From NCBI GenBank assembly GCA_013911595.1, contig JACESY010000016.1:1-32026 (forward strand): a DNA stretch of 32,026 nt, written 5' to 3'. The stretch's first letter is position 1, and each line of letters opens with the position of its first letter. The stretch is from Azoarcus sp. Lineage in GTDB: Bacteria; Pseudomonadota; Gammaproteobacteria; Burkholderiales; Rhodocyclaceae. The notes beneath the pieces are model-generated. The model saw only the letters and a list, made by a program, of their open reading frames with translations, did no database searches and was not told the DNA's origin. The position numbers and the translations under genes are program-made. Of the stretch, positions 1 through 9,049 are shown piece by piece.

Positions 1-286
1 CGAAACGGACGACCGGCGAGAAGTAGCCCTCGGTCGACAGCAGTTGCTCCACATCGCGTCGCGTGCGTCGCAGCAAGGCCACCCGGTCGGCGGCACGCTC
101 GGGAGCGGCCTGTTCGACGCGCAGGATGCGCAGGTGGCGTTCGAGCAGCGCACGCACGCCCTCGGGCGCTTCCAGCGTGACCTGGAGCGGCGTCTCGTCG
201 GCGGGCGCGGGTTGGGCGAACGCACTCGACGCGGCGCAGATCAGCGCAACAGCAAGGCGGCGCAGGAAGACGGAATGGACTCGCAT
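1..286 (-). CDS. tamA: TamA-like outer membrane assembly factor, N-terminal part (runs off left edge)
   Basis: Not in the ORF track because it is cut by the window edge. Reading minus from an ATG at 286 gives 95 codons without a stop. It opens with a Sec signal peptide (basic start, hydrophobic LAVALICAASSAFAQ, likely cleavage after AFA). The mature part contains ALLERHLRIL and RRDVEQLLSTEGYFSP, which resembles the first POTRA domain of TamA, the BamA-family outer membrane subunit of the TamA-TamB envelope complex. The C-terminal barrel lies outside the window. It follows putA by 38 bp in the same direction. The signal peptide and reading frame are seen directly; the TamA name rests on the short POTRA-like segment, so another Omp85-family protein is possible. 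Confidence 0.72.
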   Translation of the reverse strand, partial: MRVHSVFLRRLAVALICAASSAFAQPAPADETPLQVTLEAPEGVRALLERHLRILRVEQAAPERAADRVALLRRTRRDVEQLLSTEGYFSPVVRF

Positions 287-324
287 GGCCCACATTCTAC
301 CGGCGGCCGCTGCGCCCTGGCGCA

Positions 325-3300
325 TCATGCGCCACCGCCGAGTGCGAACAGCGCCGCGTTGCCACCGGCCGCGGCGGTGTTGATGCTGACGCAGCGTTCG
401 CGCACCAGACGGGTGAGCGCATAGCGCGGCTGCGGGCGCAGCAGCTCGGGCGCGGAATCGAGCGTCACCAGCCGCTCGCGCCACTGGCGCGCGAGCGCAG
501 CCGGGCCGTCGAGCAATACCGCCGCGCAAGTGCGCGCATCGTCACCGTGTGCGACGCAGCGGGCCGCCGCTGCCGGCAGCGATGCGAGCACCCGCTCGGA
601 CATCGCATCGCGCGCAACGAGCACCTCGTTGCCGCCGGCGAAGGCCGCCAGCATCTGGTGCAGCAGTGCGCCCGCGTGACCGGCCACACACAACACGGTG
701 CCGACCGGAATGAAGTGCAGCCGGTTGTCCTCGCCGGTCGGCCCCGGCAGGGACAGATCGCCACCGAGCAGGGTCTCGCCCGCGTAGGCCCGAGCGGCCA
801 CGAGCAACTCGTGGCGCGCGTTGGCCGGCAAGGGATCGGATGAGGATGCGGATGCGAGCCAGTCGAACAGGTCGGTGAAAGCCTCCGAGGGCCGCGGCGA
901 ACGCGCGAAATCGAACGCTGGCGGGCCGGCACCGCGCGCCAGGCGCGGCACGTAAAGCGGTCCGCCGGCCTTGGGCCCGGTGCCGGATCGCCCGTGCCCG
1001 CCGAAAGGCTGCACCCCCACCAGGGCACCGACGATGTTGCGGTTGACGTAGACGTTGCCGGCACGCGCGAGCGAGGCGAAGCGCGCAACACTCGTCCCGA
1101 TGCGGCTGTGCACGCCGAAGGTCAGACCGAAGCCGGGCGCGTTGACGCGCTCGATGGCCGCGTCGAAGCCGTCGGCGGGCACACGCAGCACATGCAGCAC
1201 CGGCCCGAAGTGCTCCTCGGCGAGCAGCGCCGGATCGTCGATCGCGACGATCGTCGGCACGACGAAATGCCCTCCGTCGGGCACGCGCAGCGGCGCACGC
1301 CAGACGTCGAGACCGCGTCGGCGCACACTCGCGACCCAGCCTTCGATGCCGTCCCGCGCAGCGGCGTCGATGACCGGCCCGATGTCGGTGCGCGCATCGC
1401 GCGGATCGCCCAGCACGCGCTCGGCCACGGCCCCGTGCAGCATCTCGAGCACGCGGTCGGCGATGTCTTCCTGCACACACAGCAGGCGCAACGCCGAACA
1501 CCGCTGACCGGCCGAGTCGAAGGCCGAGGCGATCACATCGGCCACGAGCTGCTCGGGCAGCGCGGTCGAATCGGCCACCAGCGCGTTCTGCCCGCCGGTC
1601 TCGCAGATCAGCACCGCTTCATCGTCGCGCGCGGCGAGCACCCTGCGGATGGCACCGGCGGTGGCGGTCGAACCGGTAAACAGCACGCCGCCGATGCGCG
1701 CATCGGCCACCAGCGTCGCGCCCACCGTCTCGCCGTCACCCGGCAGCAGTTGCAGCGCCGCGCGCGGCACGCCGGCCGCGTGCATCGCGCGCGTCGCCTC
1801 AAAAGCGACCAACGGCGTCTGCTCGGCCGGCTTGGCGAGCACGGCGTTGCCGGCCGCCAGGGCGCCGGTGATCTGCCCAACGAAGATCGCCAGCGGGAAA
1901 TTCCACGGGCTGATGCACACCACTGTGCCGAGCGGGCGCGCGTCCGTGTCGAGCGCGCGTGCGGCATTGGCGTAGTAGCGGCAGAAATCGACGGCCTCGC
2001 GCAGTTCGGCGATGGCCGCGTGCCAGGTCTTGCCGGCCTCGCGCACGAGCAGCGGCAGCAGCCGCTCGGCGTCGGCCTCGAGCGCGTCACCGGCGGCCTC
2101 AAGCACGGCCGCGCGCCGTGTCGCTGGCATCGCTCCCCAGACGCCGCCCTCGCCCAGCGCGGCTTCGACGGCGGCCGGCACCGCGCCCGGCACGAGGTCC
2201 TCGACCTCACCGACGATCTCGCCGCTGACGGCCGGATTGTGCACCGCACGGCGAGGCCCGCCCGCATGGGCGCAGGCCAGCAGCGGCGAGGCGACATGAC
2301 GGCGACCCAGCCCCGCGGCGAGCCGCCCGGCGAGCGCGGAACGCACGCCGGGACTCGCCAGATCGATGCCTGACGGATTGCGCCGTGCCGGCCCGTACAG
2401 ATCGGGCGGACGCACGATGCGCGGGTGAGGCCGACCGCCCGAGGCGCGCGCTTGCTCGGCCGGATCGGCGAGCAAGGTGTCCAGCGGCACCCCGGAATCG
2501 ACGATGCCATGCACGAAACTGCTGTTGGCACCGTTCTCGAGCAGGCGCCTCACCAGATAGGGCAGCAGCGTCTCGTGACTGCCCACGGGCCCGTAGACGC
2601 GCACCGGACGCGCCACATCGGGGTCGGCGAGCAGGCCGTCGTAGAGCGCCTCTCCCATGCCATGCAGGCACTGGAACTCGAAATCGCGCGCCTCGCCCGC
2701 CATCGCTAGCACGGCCGCCACCGAATGCGCGTTGTGCGTGGCGAACTGCGGACGCAGCCAGGCACGCGCGGCAAGCAGCCGGCGCGCACAGACCAGCCAC
2801 GACAGATCGGTATGCGCCTTGCGCGTGAACACCGGGTAGTCGTCCAGGCCGTCGAGTTGGGCACGCTTGATCTCGGTGTCCCAGTACGCGCCCTTGACCA
2901 GACGCACCGTGATGCGCCGCCCGCGCATGCGGGCCAGTTCGGCCAGGCGTTCGACGAGCGCTGGCGCACGCTTCTGGTAGGCCTGCACGACAAAGCCCAA
3001 GCCGTCCCAGCAGCCCAGGCGCGGGTCGTCGAGCAGGGCCTCGAAGAGGTCGAGCGAGGGCTCGAGCCGGTCGACCTCCTCGGCGTCGATGGCCAGCCCG
3101 ATACCGCTCTCGGCCGCGACGTGGCATACCGAGGCCAGGCGTGGCAACAGTTCTTCGCGAAGGCGTTCCGGCTGCGACCAGACATAGCGCGGCGACAGCG
3201 CCGAGAGCTTGACCGACATGCCGTCGGTCTCGTCGCAATGGCGCGCCCCGGCGGCCTCGCCGATCGCCCGGGCGGCAGTCAGATAGGCAGCGAGATAGAC

Positions 3301-3963
3301 GCGCGCATCCGCGTCGGTCATGGCCGCCTCGCCGAGCATGTCGAAGGAGTACAGACACGGGCGTGCCTGCTCGGCGCGGCGCAGCGCCTCGCCGATGTCG
3401 CGGCCAACGACGAAGCGCTCGCCGAGCAGACGCATGGCACCGCGCATGGCACCGCGCAGCAGGGGCTCGCCGCCGCGCGCGAGCGCGGCATGCAGCGCGC
3501 GCGCAAGGCCGTGCTCGTCGGCCGGCGCGAGCAGCCTGCGCCCGGCCAGCAGTCCCCACGCGGCGGCGCTGACGAACAGCGAGGGATCGTGGCCCACGTG
3601 GGCACGCCAGTCACCGGCCGCAAGGCGGTCGCGGATCAGCCGGTCTACGGTGGCGGCATCGGGCACGCGCAGCAGTGCTTCGGCCAGACACATCAGCGCC
3701 AGGCCCTCGTCACTCGACAGCGAGAACTCGCGCATCAGCGCGTCCACGCCTCCGGCGCGCAGGCGGCGCGTGCGCTGGAACCCGGCCAGTCGGGGCGCCA
3801 GCTCGGCAATGCGAGCCGCTTCGCCCGACGACGGCGTCCATGCCGCGAGCAGCGCGGCAACGCACTCGCTCTCGGGCATGCGCAACATCTCGTCGATCAC
3901 GGCGCGCGTGCCGGTCGGCGGGGATTCGATACACAGCAGCCGGGCGGCGCTTCGATCAGCCAT
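325..3963 (-). CDS. putA: Bifunctional proline dehydrogenase / L-glutamate-gamma-semialdehyde dehydrogenase PutA
   Basis: 1212 aa. Oxidises proline to glutamate in two steps: FAD-linked proline dehydrogenase passes electrons to quinone, then NAD-dependent P5C/glutamate-semialdehyde dehydrogenase. The PRODH half contains SVKLSALSPRY and the conserved RLVKGAYWD (about residue 355). The aldehyde dehydrogenase half has the catalytic Glu motif ETGGQN and the nucleophile in GQRCSA (Cys822). A further ALDH-superfamily-like segment follows to the C-terminus (NRLHFIPVGTVLCVAGHAG), as in long type-B PutA. The protein begins MADRSAARLL and goes almost straight into the helical arm, so the N-terminal ribbon-helix-helix repressor domain of the E. 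coli enzyme is absent and self-repression is not expected. A strong SD (AGGAGGGG) precedes the ATG. It lies 27 bp after fbp on the same strand. Confidence 0.97.
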   Translation of the reverse strand: MADRSAARLLCIESPPTGTRAVIDEMLRMPESECVAALLAAWTPSSGEAARIAELAPRLAGFQRTRRLRAGGVDALMREFSLSSDEGLALMCLAEALLRVPDAATVDRLIRDRLAAGDWRAHVGHDPSLFVSAAAWGLLAGRRLLAPADEHGLARALHAALARGGEPLLRGAMRGAMRLLGERFVVGRDIGEALRRAEQARPCLYSFDMLGEAAMTDADARVYLAAYLTAARAIGEAAGARHCDETDGMSVKLSALSPRYVWSQPERLREELLPRLASVCHVAAESGIGLAIDAEEVDRLEPSLDLFEALLDDPRLGCWDGLGFVVQAYQKRAPALVERLAELARMRGRRITVRLVKGAYWDTEIKRAQLDGLDDYPVFTRKAHTDLSWLVCARRLLAARAWLRPQFATHNAHSVAAVLAMAGEARDFEFQCLHGMGEALYDGLLADPDVARPVRVYGPVGSHETLLPYLVRRLLENGANSSFVHGIVDSGVPLDTLLADPAEQARASGGRPHPRIVRPPDLYGPARRNPSGIDLASPGVRSALAGRLAAGLGRRHVASPLLACAHAGGPRRAVHNPAVSGEIVGEVEDLVPGAVPAAVEAALGEGGVWGAMPATRRAAVLEAAGDALEADAERLLPLLVREAGKTWHAAIAELREAVDFCRYYANAARALDTDARPLGTVVCISPWNFPLAIFVGQITGALAAGNAVLAKPAEQTPLVAFEATRAMHAAGVPRAALQLLPGDGETVGATLVADARIGGVLFTGSTATAGAIRRVLAARDDEAVLICETGGQNALVADSTALPEQLVADVIASAFDSAGQRCSALRLLCVQEDIADRVLEMLHGAVAERVLGDPRDARTDIGPVIDAAARDGIEGWVASVRRRGLDVWRAPLRVPDGGHFVVPTIVAIDDPALLAEEHFGPVLHVLRVPADGFDAAIERVNAPGFGLTFGVHSRIGTSVARFASLARAGNVYVNRNIVGALVGVQPFGGHGRSGTGPKAGGPLYVPRLARGAGPPAFDFARSPRPSEAFTDLFDWLASASSSDPLPANARHELLVAARAYAGETLLGGDLSLPGPTGEDNRLHFIPVGTVLCVAGHAGALLHQMLAAFAGGNEVLVARDAMSERVLASLPAAAARCVAHGDDARTCAAVLLDGPAALARQWRERLVTLDSAPELLRPQPRYALTRLVRERCVSINTAAAGGNAALFALGGGA

Positions 3964-3990
3964 CGCCCCTCCTGGCCGCCCGGACCGCGT

Positions 3991-4992
3991 TCAGCCCTGG
4001 CGGGAGTAGTCCTCGACGCGTTCGACCTCGGCGGCCGAACCCAGCACCACCGGCACGCGCTGGTGGAGTTTCTGCGGGATGACGTCGAGAATGCGTTCGC
4101 GCCCGGTGCTGGCCGCGCCGCCGGCCTGCTCGACGATCATCGCCATCGGGCTGGCCTCGTACATCAGGCGCAGGCGCCCACCCTTGTCGCGGCACTTGGC
4201 GTCGACCGGGTACATGAACACGCCGCCACGCGTGAGGATGCGGTGCACGTCGGCCACCATCGAAGCCACCCAGCGCAGGTTGAAGTCGCGCCCGCGCGGC
4301 CCGTCCTTGCCCTGCACCAGCTCGTCGATGTAGCGCTTGACCGGGGGTTCCCAGTGGCGGTAGTTCGACGCGTTGATGGCGTACTCGGAGGTCTCGTGCG
4401 GCACCGACATGAACGGATGGGTGTAGACGAAGCTGCCCATCTCGCGGTCCAGCGTGAAGCCATGCACGCCGTGGCCGATGGTCAGCACCAGCATCGTCGA
4501 CGGGCCGTACAGCGCGTAGCCGGCGGCGACCTGATCGCGCCCCGGCTGCAGGAAGGCGGCTTCGGTCGGCTCGCCCTCGCCCGGCGCGTTCTTGAGCACC
4601 GAGAAGATCGTGCCGACCGAGATGTTGACGTCGATGTTGGACGACCCATCGAGCGGATCGAACAGCAGCAGATAGCCGCCCTTGGGGTAGTCGAACGGGA
4701 TCTGGTGCACATCCTCGACTTCCTCGGAGGCCATCGCCGCCAGGTGCCCGCCCCACTCGTTGGCCTGCAGCAGGATCTCGTTGGCAACGACGTCGAGCTT
4801 CTTTTGCGCCTCGCCCTGCACGTTGTCGCTGCCGGCGTTGCCAAGCACGTCAGCCAGCGCACCCTTGGAGATGGTCACGCTGATGGCCTTGACCGCCCGT
4901 GCGACGACTTCGATCAGCAGCCGCAGATCGGCGTTGATGCGGCCGGCGCGCTGTTGTTCGATCAGGTGCTGGGTGAGGGTGACGCGTGCCAT
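3991..4992 (-). CDS. fbp: Fructose-1,6-bisphosphatase class I
   Basis: 333 aa from the chosen start. Cytoplasmic Mg-dependent phosphatase producing fructose 6-phosphate in gluconeogenesis. The metal and substrate signature [18 protein letters not shown] is intact, and the length and the C-terminal [15 protein letters not shown] segment fit class I FBPase. The ORF track begins four codons upstream (MEPHMARV...). The second ATG ([10 protein letters not shown]) is preferred because GGAG lies six bases before it, while the first ATG has only a weak GGGA. putA follows 27 bp downstream in the same direction, so both may be co-transcribed. Gluconeogenesis next to proline catabolism suits growth on amino or organic acids; that link is inference. 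Confidence 0.96.
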   Translation of the reverse strand: MARVTLTQHLIEQQRAGRINADLRLLIEVVARAVKAISVTISKGALADVLGNAGSDNVQGEAQKKLDVVANEILLQANEWGGHLAAMASEEVEDVHQIPFDYPKGGYLLLFDPLDGSSNIDVNISVGTIFSVLKNAPGEGEPTEAAFLQPGRDQVAAGYALYGPSTMLVLTIGHGVHGFTLDREMGSFVYTHPFMSVPHETSEYAINASNYRHWEPPVKRYIDELVQGKDGPRGRDFNLRWVASMVADVHRILTRGGVFMYPVDAKCRDKGGRLRLMYEASPMAMIVEQAGGAASTGRERILDVIPQKLHQRVPVVLGSAAEVERVEDYSRQG

Positions 4993-5044
4993 GTGAGGCT
5001 CCATGCTGGTCCCGGCGAGGCGGGGCGGGTTTGAACAGGATAGA

Positions 5045-5050
5045 ATTATC
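5045..5050 (-). promoter_or_regulatory. Candidate -10 box for fbp
   Basis: GATAAT on the minus strand, about 50 bp upstream of the fbp start, in an otherwise GC-rich spacer. A hexamer 17 bp upstream (TGGTGA) matches the -35 consensus at only three positions. This is the best sigma-70-like candidate in the fbp/dadA divergent spacer, but weak. Confidence 0.3.
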
Positions 5051-5153
5051 GGCCCTGAGGGGCTCGCTCACCAGTGCTGCGCGCCGCCTCGTGCCGCATG
5101 CGCTCCGTGCGTGAGCCGCCCGGAGCGCGGACATTTCCTTTTCCATCAGTCAC

Positions 5154-6416
5154 ATGCATGTATTGGTTCTCGGTGCGGGCGTCACCGGCGTCACCACCGC
5201 CTGGTCCCTGTTGCAGGCCGGATTCGAGGTCGATGTGGTCGATCGGCAGCCCGAAGCCGCGCTCGAGACCAGCTTCGCCAACGGCGGCCAGATCTCGATC
5301 AGCCACCCCGAGCCATGGTCGAGCCCGGCCGCGCCAATGATCGCGCTGCGTTCGATCGGCCGCGCGGAAGCGCCGCTGCGTCTGCGCATCGGGCTGGACC
5401 CGGCGCGCTGGCGCTGGCTGGCGGCCTTCCTGCGTGAGTGCCTGCCGGCACGCCACCACCGCAACGCACACGCCATCGCGGCGCTGGCCGTACATAGCGG
5501 AGATCGCCTGCGCACGCTGCGCGAAGCCACGGGCATCGAATACGAGGCGCGCACGCGCGGCATCCTGCACCTGCAATACACCTCACGCGAAGTGGCCGAA
5601 GCGCGCGCGCGCCTTGCCTTGCTGGCCGAACACGGCATCCGCGCCGAAATCGTCACGCCGCAACAGTGCGTGGCCATCGACCCGGCGCTGGCCACGATCG
5701 CGCCGCGTCTGGCCGGGGGCCTGTACGCGCCGGACGACGAATCGGGCAACGCGCGCCTGTTCACGAGCGCACTGGCGGAACTGGCAGTCGCGCGCGGAGC
5801 GCGCTTTCACTACGACACCACCGTCGAGGCCATCGAGAGCGACGCGAGACGCGTTCTCGGTGCACGCGTGCGCGACGCCGCCGGCGAGCGCCTGATCGCG
5901 GCCGACGCGGTCGTGGTGTGCCTGGGCAGTTTCGGGCCAGCACTGGTGGCGCCGCTGGGCGAGCGCCTGCCGATCTATCCGGTCAAGGGCTATTCGGTTA
6001 CCGCACCGGTGATCGACGCCACTCGCGCGCCCAGCGTGAGCCTCACCGACGAGTCACGCCGACTGGTCGCCTCGCGCCTGGGCGAGACGCTGCGCGTGGC
6101 CGGCACGGCCGAAATCTGCGGTTTTGACGTCAGCCCCGATGCGTCGCGCACCGCGCCACTGACGGCCTGGATCGACGACCTCTTCCCCGGCGCCTGCGAT
6201 ACCGCACAGGCCGAGCCCTGGGCCGGCCTGCGCCCATGCACGCCGTCCTACGTACCGGTGATCGGGCGCGGACGCATCGAAGGCCTGTGGTTCAACACCG
6301 GACACGGCTCGCTGGGCTGGACCCTGTCCTGCGGCTCGGCCGACATCATCGCGGCATTGATGGCAGGGCGTCCCTCGCCCATACCGGCGTTTCCGCTGCG
6401 CGGCGACACGCGCTGA
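5154..6416 (+). CDS. dadA: D-amino acid dehydrogenase (FAD-dependent, DadA family)
   Basis: 420 aa, near the usual size of DadA. The N-terminal Rossmann fold MHVLVLGAGVTGVTTAWSL with GxGxxG and the acidic VVDRQ end of strand 2 bind FAD. The family segment ETSFANGGQISISHPEPW follows, and the C-terminus has the conserved WFNTGHGSLGWTLSCGSAD flavin contact. DadA deaminates D-amino acids (classically D-alanine from racemised L-alanine) and feeds electrons to the respiratory chain at the membrane. It is divergent from fbp-putA, making a small amino-acid catabolism neighbourhood, although no alanine racemase (dadX) is visible. The start overlaps a second in-frame-shifted ATG (ATGCATG); there is no clear SD. 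Another member of the DAO family is possible but less likely. Confidence 0.9.
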   Translation: MHVLVLGAGVTGVTTAWSLLQAGFEVDVVDRQPEAALETSFANGGQISISHPEPWSSPAAPMIALRSIGRAEAPLRLRIGLDPARWRWLAAFLRECLPARHHRNAHAIAALAVHSGDRLRTLREATGIEYEARTRGILHLQYTSREVAEARARLALLAEHGIRAEIVTPQQCVAIDPALATIAPRLAGGLYAPDDESGNARLFTSALAELAVARGARFHYDTTVEAIESDARRVLGARVRDAAGERLIAADAVVVCLGSFGPALVAPLGERLPIYPVKGYSVTAPVIDATRAPSVSLTDESRRLVASRLGETLRVAGTAEICGFDVSPDASRTAPLTAWIDDLFPGACDTAQAEPWAGLRPCTPSYVPVIGRGRIEGLWFNTGHGSLGWTLSCGSADIIAALMAGRPSPIPAFPLRGDTR

Positions 6417-6496
6417 AGCATGGGCTTGCAATCGCGCGCCGGCAGCGTGCGGCGCAACTGCTAGATTGGAAGTGTGTCCGCCATCAGGAGCAAGCG

Positions 6497-7063
6497 ATGA
6501 AGTCTCGAGCACTGCGCAATCTGGTCGTCGGCGGTGCGCTCGCCTGCCTCATGGCCGGCACCTTCGCGGCCCCGCCACCGCACGCGCCAGCTCATGGCTG
6601 GCGCGCGAAGAACGATCCGGCCTATGCCGGCTACACCGGTCACCGTTGGGAGCGCGACTACGGCATTGTCGACGGGCGTTGCGACCGGCGCGGCGTGGCT
6701 GCCGTGCTGGGTGGCGCGCTCGGCGGCATCGTCGGTAGCCAGGTGGGCGACGGCGACGGCCGGCGCATCGCGATTCTCGCCGGAACGGTGATCGGCGCGA
6801 TCGTCGGCGCCGAGATCGGGCGACGCATGGACCAGGCCGACGAGGCATGTATCGCGCACGGACTGGAACTGGCGCGCGATCGCCAGCCCGTGCGCTGGGA
6901 AGCGCCCGGCGGTCTGAACTACACGCTCACTCCGTTGGGCCCGCACCGCGACCGGCCGGAATGCCGCGTGTTCTCGCTCGACATCGAAGGCGAGCGCCAC
7001 GAGAGCGCACGCGGCGTGGGATGCCCCCGCGGCGACGGTAGCTGGAGCCTGCGGGGATTGTGA
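6497..7063 (+). CDS. Glycine-zipper 2TM domain protein, exported, function unknown
   Basis: 188 aa. The ORF track starts at 6236 inside dadA; the ATG at 6497 is chosen because AGGAG lies just upstream and a signal peptide follows directly (LVVGGALACLMAGTFA). The mature N-terminus is short, then a glycine-zipper pair (AAVLGGALGGIVGSQVG, AGTVIGAIVGAEIG; about residues 70-115) typical of the Rickettsia 17-kDa surface antigen-like family. A C-terminal soluble part has two cysteines (PECRVF, VGCPRG). Likely in the cell envelope; such proteins are often outer membrane-associated, but there is no lipobox here. No specific role can be assigned. It stands alone between dadA and the convergent sspB. 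Confidence 0.8.
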   Translation: MKSRALRNLVVGGALACLMAGTFAAPPPHAPAHGWRAKNDPAYAGYTGHRWERDYGIVDGRCDRRGVAAVLGGALGGIVGSQVGDGDGRRIAILAGTVIGAIVGAEIGRRMDQADEACIAHGLELARDRQPVRWEAPGGLNYTLTPLGPHRDRPECRVFSLDIEGERHESARGVGCPRGDGSWSLRGL

Positions 7064-7105
7064 CGCGAGTGGCGTGCCGTGTAACCTCGCCAGCCCATTC
7101 CCGAT

Positions 7106-7585
7106 TTACTTGATGACCTTCAGATGGCCACCACGACCGCCCTTGGGCGGTTCGTCGTCGGGCGGTGGCGCATCGTCTTCGCCCGCATCGGCCCCGATCG
7201 GCGCCTCATCCGGCGCGCCTTCCTCGTCTGCGCCCTGGTCGTCGGTTTCGGGGTTGAGCTCGAAAGCCACGCCCTGCGTAAAGGCCAGACCCCTGCCGTT
7301 TTCTCGCGCGTAGATCGCGAGCAGATTGGGGTAGGGAATCCAGATATCCTGGGCAACCCCGCCGAATCGCGCCTGGAAGCCGATGCCGTCGTTGTCGATG
7401 GACAGCCGCTGGGTGGCGTCCGGATCGAGGTTGAGCACGATCTGGCCGTCACGGGCGTAGCCGGACGGGACCATGACGTCGCCATTGACCTGCACGACGA
7501 TATAGGGCGTGAGGCCCTCGTCGAGACACCACTCATTGATCGCGCGGACCAGATACGGCCGCGTGGAAAGCGTTGAGGATTTCAT
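7106..7585 (-). CDS. sspB: ClpXP protease specificity-enhancing factor SspB
   Basis: 159 aa. Adaptor that tethers ssrA-tagged proteins to ClpXP. The folded domain (about 1-110) begins STRPYLVRAINEWCLDEGLTPYIVV and contains MVPSGYARDGQIVLNLDP, both typical. A long acidic, proline-rich linker follows, ending in GGHLKVIK, the C-terminal motif that docks on ClpX. It follows sspA by 39 bp, the standard sspA-sspB pair. A 10-bp perfect hairpin (7593-7616) occupies the place where a Shine-Dalgarno would be, and none is otherwise obvious, so translational coupling or control is possible. Confidence 0.97.
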   Translation of the reverse strand: MKSSTLSTRPYLVRAINEWCLDEGLTPYIVVQVNGDVMVPSGYARDGQIVLNLDPDATQRLSIDNDGIGFQARFGGVAQDIWIPYPNLLAIYARENGRGLAFTQGVAFELNPETDDQGADEEGAPDEAPIGADAGEDDAPPPDDEPPKGGRGGHLKVIK

Positions 7586-7592
7586 TCAGTTC

Positions 7593-7616
7593 GCGCGGCG
7601 ACATTCGTCGCCGCGC
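7593..7616 (-). other. Hairpin in the sspA-sspB spacer next to the sspB start
   Basis: Perfect inverted repeat GCGCGGCGAC / GTCGCCGCGC with a four-base loop (ATTC). Its proximal edge is seven bases before the sspB ATG, leaving only GAACTGA between them. No U-tract follows, so it is not an intrinsic terminator; it may stabilise the sspA mRNA end or limit sspB translation. Confidence 0.6.
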
Positions 7617-7624
7617 TCTCCTAA

Positions 7625-8221
7625 TCAGCGGCGCATCACCTTCTCGGAGGGCGTGAGCGCGTCGATGAAGCCCTGGCGGCTGAAGATGCGCTCGGCGTAC
7701 TTCATGATGCCAGCCGCCGTCTTGGGCAATTCGATGCCGTAATGCTCAAGACGCCACAGCAGCGGCGCGATCGCCACATCGAGCATGGAGAAGTCGTCAC
7801 CGAGCATGAACTTCTGCTTGGTGAACGCCGGCGCGAACTGCACCAGTTCGTCACGCACCGCCGCACGTGCCTTCTCGGCGGCCTTCTGGCCTTTCTCGAG
7901 GGCCTCGATGTGGGCGAACAGCTCCTGCTCGAAGTGATGCAGCAATTGACGCGCACGGGCGCGCAGTATCGGGTCGGGCGGCATCAGTTGCGGATGCGGA
8001 AAGCGCTCGTCGATGTACTCGTTGATGATGTTCGGCTCGTACAGGATCAGGTCGCGGTCGACGAGCACCGGCACGCGGTTGTACGGGTTGATCACCGCGA
8101 TGTCTTCGGGCTTGTTGTAGAGATCGACGTCGATTACCTCGAAGTCCATCCCCTTCTCGTAGAGCACGATCCGGCAGCGGTGACTGAACGGGTCGGTCGT
8201 GCCGGAATACAGGGTCATCAT
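7625..8221 (-). CDS. sspA: Stringent starvation protein A (GST-fold RNA polymerase-associated protein)
   Basis: 198 aa. The ORF track adds 21 codons upstream, but family members begin at MMTLYSGTTDPFSHRC, so the ATG at 8221 is chosen (GGAG ten bases upstream). The thioredoxin-like N-terminal domain contains RVPVLVDRDLILYEPNIINEYIDERFPHPQLMP, the classic SspA/GST glutathione-site region without enzymatic activity. The helical C-terminal domain ends with SRQGFIDALTPSEKVMR. SspA binds RNA polymerase and helps stationary-phase and acid-stress transcription. It is followed by sspB and lies downstream of a terminator that closes the petABC operon, so it probably has its own promoter in the short spacer. 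Confidence 0.96.
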   Translation of the reverse strand: MMTLYSGTTDPFSHRCRIVLYEKGMDFEVIDVDLYNKPEDIAVINPYNRVPVLVDRDLILYEPNIINEYIDERFPHPQLMPPDPILRARARQLLHHFEQELFAHIEALEKGQKAAEKARAAVRDELVQFAPAFTKQKFMLGDDFSMLDVAIAPLLWRLEHYGIELPKTAAGIMKYAERIFSRQGFIDALTPSEKVMRR

Positions 8222-8239
8222 GTCCGTAAAACTCCAGAT

Positions 8240-8280
8240 TCGGAAAACAAAGCGCACCACGCGGGCTTCGCGTGGTGCGT
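8240..8280 (-). terminator. Rho-independent terminator after petC
   Basis: On the minus strand CGCACCACGCG / CGCGTGGTGCG forms an 11-bp perfect stem with a five-base loop, followed by the T-rich tail CTTTGTTTTCC. It lies between the petC stop and the sspA start and should separate the bc1 operon from sspA-sspB. Confidence 0.85.
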
Positions 8281-8324
8281 TCAATCAGCCCGCAGGCGCC
8301 GCGCAGGGCGGCACAGCGGAACGA

Positions 8325-9041
8325 TCAGTGGATGTCTTTCCAGTAGTTCTTTTTCAGTGCGTAGCCGATACCGGTAAACACGATCAGGAAGATCAGCACG
8401 AATACGCCAATGCTCTCGCGCTTCTCGGCGCCGGGCTCACCCATCCACACCATGAACGACACCAGGTCGGCGACCGCGCGATCATACTCGGCGGCATCCA
8501 TGCGGCCCGGTTTGTCGAGGACCAGCTTACCGTCGACCATGACCTGCTCGCCTTGCAGTTCCCACAGCACGTGCGGCATGCCGACGTTCTCGAACACCAC
8601 GTTGTTCCAGCCGCTGGGACGTGCCGGGTCACGATAGAACTGGCGCAGGTAGGTGTACAACCAATCTGCACCCGAACCGTTGCCCGAGTTGCGCTGACGC
8701 GCGACCAGCGACAGATCCGGCGGGGTGGCCCCGAACCATTCCTTGGACTCCTTGGGACGCATGGCAATCGTCATCAGGTCGCCGACACGCTCGCCCGCAA
8801 ACATCAGGTTGTCGCGAATCTGATCCTCGGTCAGGCCGAACTCGGTGAACTTGTTGTAGCGCACGAAGCTCGCCGAATGGCAGTTCAGACAGTAGTTCAC
8901 GAACAGCTTGGCGCCGTGCTGCAGCGTAGCCGGGTCCATGCTGACCGGCGCGCGATCGAGGTCCACCGAAGCCGGAGCGGCGACGGCCATCGCCGGGGCG
9001 ACGATCGCGGCCAGCATCAGCCGCTTGAGGGTCTTGAACAT
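8325..9041 (-). CDS. petC: Ubiquinol-cytochrome c reductase, cytochrome c1 subunit
   Basis: 238 aa. The heme c subunit of the bc1 complex, which passes electrons from the Rieske protein to soluble cytochrome c. A signal peptide (MFKTLKRLMLAAIVAPAMAVAAP) precedes the heme-binding CLNCH near residue 50. The conserved Met axial-ligand region (MAMRPKESKEWFG) and the PPDLSLVARQR segment are present. A C-terminal anchor (VFVLIFLIVFTGIGYAL) ends in KKNYWKDIH. The ORF track extends far upstream into petB in another frame; the real start is MFK at 9041, or MRLRMFK at 9053, which overlaps the petB stop as ATGA. Either start gives tight translational coupling. Confidence 0.97.
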   Translation of the reverse strand: MFKTLKRLMLAAIVAPAMAVAAPASVDLDRAPVSMDPATLQHGAKLFVNYCLNCHSASFVRYNKFTEFGLTEDQIRDNLMFAGERVGDLMTIAMRPKESKEWFGATPPDLSLVARQRNSGNGSGADWLYTYLRQFYRDPARPSGWNNVVFENVGMPHVLWELQGEQVMVDGKLVLDKPGRMDAAEYDRAVADLVSFMVWMGEPGAEKRESIGVFVLIFLIVFTGIGYALKKNYWKDIH

Positions 9042-9049
9042 GCGGAGTC

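Noticed and set aside
2725-5034. 769-aa plus-strand ORF
   Set aside because: Antisense shadow of putA and fbp; His/Arg/Gln-rich composition typical of reverse-frame reading in GC-rich DNA, no SD or known motif.
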